From positions 1 through 5,126 of the forward strand of contig JAFGMF010000286.1 of assembly GCA_016927675.1 (NCBI GenBank): a DNA stretch of 5,126 bases. Direction: 5' to 3'. This stretch comes from Candidatus Cloacimonadota bacterium (GTDB lineage: Bacteria > Cloacimonadota > Cloacimonadia > Cloacimonadales > TCS61). Below the pieces are notes generated by a model. The model made no database searches and had not been told where the DNA came from. It worked only from the letters and a program-made list of their open reading frames with translations. Positions 1-5,126 of the stretch are shown here, one piece after another (positions within the stretch are counted from its first letter, which is position 1; each line of letters starts with the position of its first letter). The position numbers and the translations under genes were made by a program.

Positions 1-936
1 GATGAGATAACCCGACTGGGGATAAGAATCGGGGATATGGTAAAAATAATCAAATCAGGTGAGATCATCCCCAAGATTATCGGACTTGAACAGGACAAGA
101 GACCGGAAAATGCAGCACCGATAGAATTTCCTACTCATTGTCCGGCGTGTGGATCCGTACTGAGCAGCGAAGAACACGGGAAAATCATCTATTGCCATAA
201 TATCAACTGCCCGGCACAGATCAAAGCCAAAATTCAGCACTTTGCTTCCCGCGATGCTGTTGATATCGAAGGATTGGGTGAAGCCAGGATCAATCAGTTA
301 TTGGAGCATGGTTTGATCAGTAATATTCAGGATATTTTTTATCTGAATTATGATAAAGTGAAAGATTTGGACAAGCATTCTGACAAATCTGTGGAAAATC
401 TTCGCCGTGCGATACAGCAATCAAAACAGCAGAAATTCCATAAAATCCTGTTTGGATTGGGGATCAGGTATGTTGGAGAGCGTACAGCAAAGTTATTAAC
501 AGAGAAGTTTTCCAGTATAGAAGAGATGTTGATAGCTGAGCCGGAGGACTTTCTGGCAGTTCCTGAAATTGGCGAAAAGATTGCGAATTCCTTGTATGAA
601 TTTCTTCATGATCCGATAAATTTGCAAATGATAGAAGCCCTTGATCATGCTGGGGTTAATTTGCAGAGAGAGGAGACAATAAAAAAAGAGATACTATCCG
701 GGAAGACTTTTTTAATAACCGGAACTTTGCCGTCATATCCCAGAAAAGAAATTGAAGAATTGATCGAATCTCTTGGTGGGAAAGTGCTAACCAGTGTGAG
801 TCGCAATCTTGATTATTTGCTGGTGGGTGATAACCCCGGATCCAAACTGAACAAGGCAGAAGCACTCGGTAGCGTTCAAATCATTAACGAATCAGAATTT
901 ATCGCTTTAACTGAACAGGAACAGGATAAAAATTAG
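1..936 (+). CDS. ligA: NAD+-dependent DNA ligase LigA, C-terminal part (5' end outside window)
   Basis: LigA seals nicks in duplex DNA in the cytoplasm, using NAD+ as AMP donor, in replication and repair. The frame is open from base 1, so the gene is cut by the window edge; the ATG at 37 lies inside the OB fold and is not the real start. Counting visible residues from base 1 (311 in all), the order is: end of the OB fold (1-30, LGIRIGD and GEIIPKIIG); Cys4 zinc finger with Cys47, Cys50, Cys65 and Cys70 (CPAC and CHNINCPAQ); helix-hairpin-helix region (about 80-205, with GLGIRYVGERTA and VPEIGEKIA); and BRCT domain (about 233-304, SGKTFLITGTLP, Gly-Gly at 259-260). This is the standard LigA order and all four zinc ligands are intact. 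The catalytic lysine and nucleotidyltransferase domain are not visible. The stop TAG (934-936) is one base before lptF, so the genes are probably cotranscribed. Identification is firm. Confidence 0.97.
   Translation, partial: DEITRLGIRIGDMVKIIKSGEIIPKIIGLEQDKRPENAAPIEFPTHCPACGSVLSSEEHGKIIYCHNINCPAQIKAKIQHFASRDAVDIEGLGEARINQLLEHGLISNIQDIFYLNYDKVKDLDKHSDKSVENLRRAIQQSKQQKFHKILFGLGIRYVGERTAKLLTEKFSSIEEMLIAEPEDFLAVPEIGEKIANSLYEFLHDPINLQMIEALDHAGVNLQREETIKKEILSGKTFLITGTLPSYPRKEIEELIESLGGKVLTSVSRNLDYLLVGDNPGSKLNKAEALGSVQIINESEFIALTEQEQDKN
923..926 (+). promoter_or_regulatory. Probable ribosome binding site of lptF (AGGA)
   Basis: AGGA lies 11 bases before the ATG at 938, inside the last codons of ligA. 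A second AGGA is at 917-920. Spacing of the nearer copy is at the long end of usual. It supports the ATG at 938, which also gives the family-typical N-terminus (MKILERYILKE). Translation probably depends in part on ribosomes finishing ligA one base upstream. Confidence 0.5.
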
Positions 937-937
937 C

Positions 938-2269
938 ATGAAAATACTGGAACGTTATATTCTTAAAGAAAATATTACACCATTTCTGGTATCTTTAATG
1001 GTAACAACTTTTGTGATGCTTCTCGATAAATTGATCGATCTTCTCAATCTCATTATCGAGAAGAAACTGGATGTTTTCACCATTATCTCGATTTTTTCGC
1101 TCAGCTTACCTTTCATGCTGGCTTTAACGGTTCCTATGGCTGTTTTGCTGGCATCAATCATGTCTTTCGGTCGTTTTTCAGTTGATAACGAGCTGGTTGC
1201 TTTTAAATCCTGCGGGATAAATGTTTATACTCTTATGCGACCAACCGTGATTGCTGCAGTTTTTCTTTCTCTGTTTATGATTTATTTCAACAATTCGATC
1301 TTGCCGGAAACAAATCATAAGTTAAAAAATCTGATGATCAAAGCAAACTATCGCAGGCCTGTGACAGCAATTGTCCCGGGAACGTTCACATCTTTAAAAA
1401 ACTACACTATCTATGCAAAAGACAGGGTAGAAGATCAACTTCTGGGAATCATCATTTATGTGCGGGAGGGAACGAAATTTCCTCAGACTATTACGGCTGC
1501 CCGGGGTAACATTGAATTGAGAAATGGGGGTAACAGTCTGAAGGCATATCTCTATGACGGGCAGATGCATGAGCGGGATAATACCGATCCTGCAAGCTAT
1601 CAGTTAAGTTCATTTAAAAGATTTGTTCTGAATCTTCCTGATCTCGGCTATCAGCTGAATGAGGAGGGTTCTGATTACCGGGGTGACCGAGAACTGAGTT
1701 CAAAAGCGATGCAGAAGATCGTCAAGACAAGGAGTCAGGAAAAGGATATAATCATCCAGAATATAAAAACGATCAAAAATGAAATTGCAATTCTTGAATC
1801 TGACTCATTGAAGCATCAATATGCAACCGAGAGAGAATTGGAGAATGAGCGTAAAAGAAATCTGAAAAAGAACCAGAACATGCTGAAAATCGAATCAGAT
1901 CGTTTGGAAAAAGTCGAAAATGATATCAATAAATACCTTGTTGAGCTCCATAAAAAATACTCGATTGCAGTTGCCTGTCTGATTTTTGTTCTGATCGGAG
2001 CTCCAATCGGTATGATGACCAGAACCAGTGGAATTGGGATGGCTTTCACAGTAAGCTCCTTTGTTTTTCTCATTTATTATGGGACGCTTACTCTGGGTGA
2101 AGAATTGGCAGATAAGGGTGTTATTTCTCCTTTTATTGCGATGTGGATATCGAATATCATCTTTGCGATTTTGGGAATTTATCTGATCATAATTTCGGTA
2201 AAAGAACTTAAATTTATCAACATTCAGGGATTTCTCCAGAAGATAGCCCGAAGGATCAGACTGCAATGA
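938..2269 (+). CDS. lptF: LptF/LptG (YjgP/YjgQ) family permease, LPS export, with helical insertion
   Basis: This is an inner-membrane subunit of the LptB2FG ABC transporter, which extracts LPS and passes it to the periplasmic Lpt bridge. The 443-residue protein shows the family layout: amphipathic start MKILERYILKE; membrane segments near 13-33, 47-75 and 100-118; the conserved cytoplasmic stretch ELVAFKSCGINVY; a periplasmic beta-jellyroll region about 120-250; then membrane segments near 341-361, 367-387 and 397-421. The loop GAPIGMMTRTSGIG after segment 4 is the family's conserved turn. Usual length is about 360 residues; the excess is a Lys/Glu-rich helical stretch at about 255-338, likely a coiled coil, between the jellyroll and segment 4. 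It starts one base after ligA and overlaps lptG by ATGA. The family is certain. The choice of LptF over LptG rests on gene order and is less sure, because the two paralogues are hard to tell apart by eye. Confidence 0.9.
   Translation: MKILERYILKENITPFLVSLMVTTFVMLLDKLIDLLNLIIEKKLDVFTIISIFSLSLPFMLALTVPMAVLLASIMSFGRFSVDNELVAFKSCGINVYTLMRPTVIAAVFLSLFMIYFNNSILPETNHKLKNLMIKANYRRPVTAIVPGTFTSLKNYTIYAKDRVEDQLLGIIIYVREGTKFPQTITAARGNIELRNGGNSLKAYLYDGQMHERDNTDPASYQLSSFKRFVLNLPDLGYQLNEEGSDYRGDRELSSKAMQKIVKTRSQEKDIIIQNIKTIKNEIAILESDSLKHQYATERELENERKRNLKKNQNMLKIESDRLEKVENDINKYLVELHKKYSIAVACLIFVLIGAPIGMMTRTSGIGMAFTVSSFVFLIYYGTLTLGEELADKGVISPFIAMWISNIIFAILGIYLIIISVKELKFINIQGFLQKIARRIRLQ
1019..1063 (+). repeat. 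11-bp perfect inverted repeat inside lptF
   Basis: CTTCTCGATAA (1019-1029) is the exact reverse complement of TTATCGAGAAG (1053-1063). Inside the 23-base spacer, ATTGA (1030-1034) can pair with TCAAT (1044-1048), extending the hairpin past a four-base bulge. The element sits about 80 bases into lptF and codes for the end of membrane segment 1. There is no U-run after it, so it does not look like an intrinsic terminator. It may be chance in an AT-rich coding region. Confidence 0.4.
2251..2255 (+). promoter_or_regulatory. Ribosome binding site of lptG (AAGGA)
   Basis: AAGGA lies 10 bases before the ATG at 2266, within the last codons of lptF. Together with the ATGA overlap it fixes the lptG start and points to translational coupling, which would help make the two subunits in equal amounts. 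Confidence 0.6.
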
Positions 2270-3354
2270 GATTATTAGACAGATATATAATCAGAGAATA
2301 CATTAAAACATTCCTGATCATCATTTTTGCCTTTTCTGTACTTTTTTTAGTTGTGGATATCTCGGATCGTTTACCCAGATTGATCCGTAAAAGTGCGGAT
2401 ACTGAAGATATCATCCTGTTCTTTGTGTTAAGACTGCCCTATCTGTTTGTTCTTACATCTCCGGTTATAGTACTGCTTTCAGGTTTGTTTCTGATGAATA
2501 CCCTCTCGAAGTATAACGAATCAATTGCGATCAGGGGAGCCGGTATCAGCGTGATCAGGATGGTGACCCCTCTTTTTTGGATTGGTTTCTTATTCAGTAT
2601 TTTTATGCTTGTTACCGGAGATCATTATCTTCCTCAAGCTGAAGAATACCGGGATTATATCTATCAGGAAAAAATCAAGGGACAGAAAGTAGAAGATAAG
2701 AAAATGCGTTCACATATTCATTATCTTGGCTCTGATAATAATCTTTATTATATCGGTTTTTTTGATGGCTATCGAAATCTGTTAAAAACTATAGATATAA
2801 CAACTTTTCAGGCTTTCACAGGTGAGATAACAAGGAAAATCACCAGCTCTAATGCATTCTGGCAAAACGACGAGTGGGTTTTTTATGATTGTTATATCAG
2901 AAATTTTGACAAGGGCGAATTCATCTCTGCAGTTTTTAGAGACTCAACGATAATTCCGGAAGTGAATGTAACTCCTCAGGATTTTATTAAAAGTGCAAAA
3001 AAACCATTATCTATGAGTTATTTCGAGTTAAAGGAATATATCGAAAGGTTAAAAAAAATTGGTGAGAATTATAACAAGGAATTAGTAGAATTGAATCTGA
3101 AATTATCTTTTCCGTTTGCCAATCTGATAATTCTTTTATTTTGTGTACCACTTGTGTCAGCATCTACCCGCGGGAAAGGCAGAGGTTTGATTTTCGGTAT
3201 CGGTCTGCTTGTCTGTTTCTTATATTTATCAGCTCTCAGGATATGTCAGAGTCTTGGATACAATGGATTACTCAGTCCGATAATTGCAGCCTGGTTGCCT
3301 AATCTTGTCTTTATTGGCATAGGAATATTCTTTCTGATCAAAGCAGAAATATAA
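2266..3354 (+). CDS. lptG: LptF/LptG (YjgP/YjgQ) family permease, second LPS-export subunit
   Basis: This is the partner inner-membrane subunit of the LptB2FG LPS extractor. At 362 residues it has the usual family length. Visible parts: N-terminus MRLLDRYIIREYIKTF, which closely mirrors the start of the upstream paralogue; membrane segments near 13-31, 51-77 and 100-117; the conserved ESIAIRGAGISVIRM between segments 2 and 3; a periplasmic beta-jellyroll at about 120-245 (for example HIHYLGSDNNLYYIGFFDG); a short helix at about 250-278; and segments near 280-299, 306-325 and 334-358, with the conserved turn VPLVSASTRGKGRGLIFG. It lacks the long insertion seen in the upstream gene. The overlap ATGA (2266-2269) implies coupled translation. 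The stop codon TAA abuts the terminator hairpin. The ATPase partner LptB must be encoded elsewhere. Family certain; the F/G assignment is by gene order. Confidence 0.9.
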   Translation: MRLLDRYIIREYIKTFLIIIFAFSVLFLVVDISDRLPRLIRKSADTEDIILFFVLRLPYLFVLTSPVIVLLSGLFLMNTLSKYNESIAIRGAGISVIRMVTPLFWIGFLFSIFMLVTGDHYLPQAEEYRDYIYQEKIKGQKVEDKKMRSHIHYLGSDNNLYYIGFFDGYRNLLKTIDITTFQAFTGEITRKITSSNAFWQNDEWVFYDCYIRNFDKGEFISAVFRDSTIIPEVNVTPQDFIKSAKKPLSMSYFELKEYIERLKKIGENYNKELVELNLKLSFPFANLIILLFCVPLVSASTRGKGRGLIFGIGLLVCFLYLSALRICQSLGYNGLLSPIIAAWLPNLVFIGIGIFFLIKAEI

Positions 3355-3381
3355 AAAGCGCTCCGTAAAAACAGAGCGCTT
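3353..3381 (-). terminator. Intrinsic terminator hairpin between convergent genes, best for the minus-strand gene
   Basis: AAGCGCTC (3356-3363) pairs perfectly with GAGCGCTT (3374-3381) around a 10-base loop (3364-3373), in which GT/AC may add two pairs past a C-A mismatch. On the minus strand the stem runs into a stretch of five U (3357-3353, partly in the stem) followed by AU, as in a Rho-independent terminator, 21 bases after the stop of the secreted-protein gene. On the plus strand only two U follow the stem, so termination of the lpt operon here would be weaker. The hairpin begins directly after the lptG stop codon. Confidence 0.75.
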
Positions 3382-3402
3382 CGATCATAGTAAATCCTCA
3401 GT

Positions 3403-5126
3403 TTATTTTAACAGCAACATTTTCCTTACTTGGGATGAATCAGCTGTTTTCAATCGGTAAAGATAAACACCGCTCGGAACTTTCTCGCCTTTATCATTAA
3501 CTCCTGTCCAGGTAAGGCTGTAAGAATTTGCAGTTAAATAGTCATTCACAATCGTAGTTATCAAAATTCCGCGAATGTCCAGGATATCGAGAGCTACTTT
3601 TGTGTTTTCTGCCAAAGTGAAATTGATCACTGTGCTTGGATTAAAGGGATTAGGGTAATTCCCGATTAAACTAGTTGATCCCGGGATTTGATTTTCTTCC
3701 CAGGCCGTGCTTTCGGTGGTGAAATTCCAGATATCGCCTTCGGTATCACCAAAAGAATTTCGACAGATCACCTGCCAGTAGTAAGTGGTGTTTTCCAGCA
3801 GAGTTTCCGGTGTATAAGTTTCTACAGCAGTAACATTATCAAGTACCATTGTTACAGGTGGATCCTCTGTACCAAAGTAAAGGTCTATAGTCTGGGTGAA
3901 GTCTCCATTGACCCAGGTCAGGATTGGATCGATCTCTATGTCTGTTGATCCGTCTGCTGGCTGAGGTGAGGATGGGGCTTCAGGGTAAATAGGTGGTTCG
4001 GGATTTTCTTCACCCGGGGTGCCCATGTCGCCATCACCGTAAACAGTATAAGATGTATACCAGTTAGTGCCCAGATCGTTATCTTCATAATTCATGAAAT
4101 AAGGATTCAAAGCAATTGAAGCTCCGTTAGGATCTGGGAAAGTTACTCCATCGTCGTATTCTACCCGGTCAATTTCAGTAGTACCATCAACCCAGAAAAG
4201 GATTACTTCATCCTCGCCATTAGCCAGAGTAAAGGTTGAATACTGATAATCCACCAAAACTCCACCATTTGTTTGTTCATCTGCATTTATACCTAAAACA
4301 AGATAATCGTATGGCATGATAATCAGAGGTGAAGCATTGGTAATGATATGCTCATCATTATCAGCGTCTCGGATTATCCAACCATCGATATCAATCGCAA
4401 TTCCGGTTGTATTGTATAGTTCGAACCATTCTCCAGCGTCATCTGCCACTGCTGCCGGATTCTGGATAATTTCAGTGATAATTACGTCACCCTGATCGGG
4501 TTGAGGTACCTGTTCCAGAATGGAAAAATAAGCATCACTTTCATCAGCCGGATCACCATCATCAACATCGGAGACACTGATGGAATAATTGTCTGCTACT
4601 GGCAGATCAGTTGGGATATCCCAGGTCCAATAACCATCATTTTCTGTGGAAGAGATCAATATTACAGGATTGCTGCTGTTTTGAAGAAGTTCAATGATAA
4701 CATCTCCGGTAAAATTATAGGACGCCCAGGAGATCGTCTGAGATGTTCCCTGATACCACATTTCTCCACCGTTTGGGATGAGAACGGTTATCGTCTCATC
4801 ACCGGAAGCAGGTTCAATATCTGCAAGAGAACGACTTGTGATAAATTCACCGTCAGATCTTGAATTGCAGATAACAGTTAAATTTACAGAAATAGATGGA
4901 ATTGCCGTACCGATATAATCAGCATCATAGAAAGTTGTTCTGAAATTTCCTGTAGCTCTGCTGGCATCGGTGACTTCATAAACCTGACCGGTTTGGAAGG
5001 TGCCGGTATCAGTAAAATCCACAGCCAATACTTTTATCAATTCTGCTTCATATTCTTCAAAATTTGTTGAGATCTGATCAAGAGTGACAATTTCGGGTGT
5101 GATCTGGTTCCCGGTGGAGTTGATAA
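3403..5126 (-). CDS. Secreted multidomain protein with lamin-tail domain and type IX-like C-terminal sorting domain (5' end outside window)
   Basis: This is an exported, probably cell-surface protein of unknown specific function. The frame stays open to the right edge; 573 full codons are visible, so the TTG at 5040 need not be the start. The signal peptide is not in view. Numbering from the first full visible codon: an OB-fold-like domain at about 1-105 (TPEIVTLDQI, RTTFYDADYIGTAIP, ITSRSLADIEP), resembling those in secreted nucleases and T9SS proteins; a Kre9/KNH-like beta domain at about 113-202 (IPNGGEMWYQGTSQTISW, ending SDAYFSI); a lamin-tail domain at about 212-370 (GDVIITEIIQNP, GEWFELYN, DGWIIRDADND, NGASIALN); a proline-rich linker; an FN3-like domain at about 380-471 (TTYYWQVICRNSFGD, WNFTTES); and a C-terminal sorting/FlgD-like Ig domain at about 485-573 (NYPNPFNPSTVINFTL, GVYLYRLKT, ending RKMLLLK). 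The composition is rich in Asp, Glu, Asn and Thr, as expected of an exported protein. It has its own terminator and runs convergent to the lpt operon. Any catalytic domain would lie upstream. Confidence 0.88.
   Translation of the reverse strand, partial: INSTGNQITPEIVTLDQISTNFEEYEAELIKVLAVDFTDTGTFQTGQVYEVTDASRATGNFRTTFYDADYIGTAIPSISVNLTVICNSRSDGEFITSRSLADIEPASGDETITVLIPNGGEMWYQGTSQTISWASYNFTGDVIIELLQNSSNPVILISSTENDGYWTWDIPTDLPVADNYSISVSDVDDGDPADESDAYFSILEQVPQPDQGDVIITEIIQNPAAVADDAGEWFELYNTTGIAIDIDGWIIRDADNDEHIITNASPLIIMPYDYLVLGINADEQTNGGVLVDYQYSTFTLANGEDEVILFWVDGTTEIDRVEYDDGVTFPDPNGASIALNPYFMNYEDNDLGTNWYTSYTVYGDGDMGTPGEENPEPPIYPEAPSSPQPADGSTDIEIDPILTWVNGDFTQTIDLYFGTEDPPVTMVLDNVTAVETYTPETLLENTTYYWQVICRNSFGDTEGDIWNFTTESTAWEENQIPGSTSLIGNYPNPFNPSTVINFTLAENTKVALDILDIRGILITTIVNDYLTANSYSLTWTGVNDKGEKVPSGVYLYRLKTADSSQVRKMLLLK

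Noticed and set aside
37..936. The ATG at 37 as the start of a separate 299-residue protein
   Set aside because: The same frame is open back to base 1 and encodes the preceding OB-fold residues (LGIRIGD) expected in LigA, so this is an internal methionine of a truncated gene.
1816..2266. Minus-strand open frames of 85 and 123 codons opposite lptF
   Set aside because: They are antisense to the conserved membrane segments of lptF, show no family features and have no convincing ribosome binding context.
938..3354. A recent tandem duplication producing lptF and lptG
   Set aside because: The two proteins share layout and a similar N-terminus but little identity elsewhere, consistent with the ancient paralogy of this family.
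3688..3948. Plus-strand open frame of 86 codons opposite the FN3-like domain
   Set aside because: It is antisense to a clear domain-coding region and its translation has no recognisable features.
4501..4863. Plus-strand open frame of 120 codons opposite the secreted-protein gene
   Set aside because: The translation has no recognisable domain and lies fully antisense to well-conserved Kre9-like and OB-like domains; it is a shadow frame.
5038..5040. TTG at 5040 as the start codon of the minus-strand gene
   Set aside because: The frame continues open to the window edge for 28 more codons whose sequence (TPEIVTLDQI and following) fits the beginning of the same OB-like domain, and there is no signal peptide at the TTG.

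Overview
The window is ordinary-looking bacterial chromosome. It is moderately AT-rich and gene-dense, and it shows no mobile element, tRNA, rRNA or CRISPR array. Two points suggest a diderm of the FCB group, with Cloacimonadota, Marinimicrobia, Ignavibacteria or Calditrichota as the plausible candidates. First, there is a pair of LptF/LptG permeases, which implies an outer membrane carrying LPS. Second, the secreted protein ends in an NYPNPFNPST-type C-terminal sorting/FlgD-like domain, which is typical of type IX-like secretion in that group. The phylum is an inference; no marker gene is present to fix it.

Layout. Positions 1-936 (+) hold the C-terminal part of NAD+-dependent DNA ligase LigA: end of the OB fold, Cys4 zinc finger, helix-hairpin-helix domain and BRCT. 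Its N-terminal adenylation domain lies outside the window. One base later, lptF starts (938-2269, +), and it overlaps lptG (2266-3354, +) by four bases (ATGA). The three genes form a tightly packed operon tail. LptF and LptG should be the two inner-membrane subunits of the LptB2FG ABC transporter that extracts LPS from the inner membrane. The LptB ATPase is not in this window. LptF carries an unusual ~85-residue charged helical insertion before its fourth membrane segment.

The operon meets a convergent gene on the minus strand (3403-5126, open at the right edge). This gene encodes a large secreted multidomain protein: an OB-fold-like domain, a Kre9/KNH-like beta domain, a lamin-tail domain, an FN3-like domain and a C-terminal sorting domain. 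The 48-base gap between the convergent genes contains one hairpin. Its A/T flanks make it a better terminator for the minus-strand gene than for the operon.

How the genes relate: LptF and LptG clearly work together. LigA (DNA replication and repair) shares the transcript but has no obvious functional link. The secreted protein is independently transcribed. I found no evidence for a wholly new system. The most notable points are the LptF insertion, the domain mosaic of the secreted protein and the ligA-lptFG linkage.
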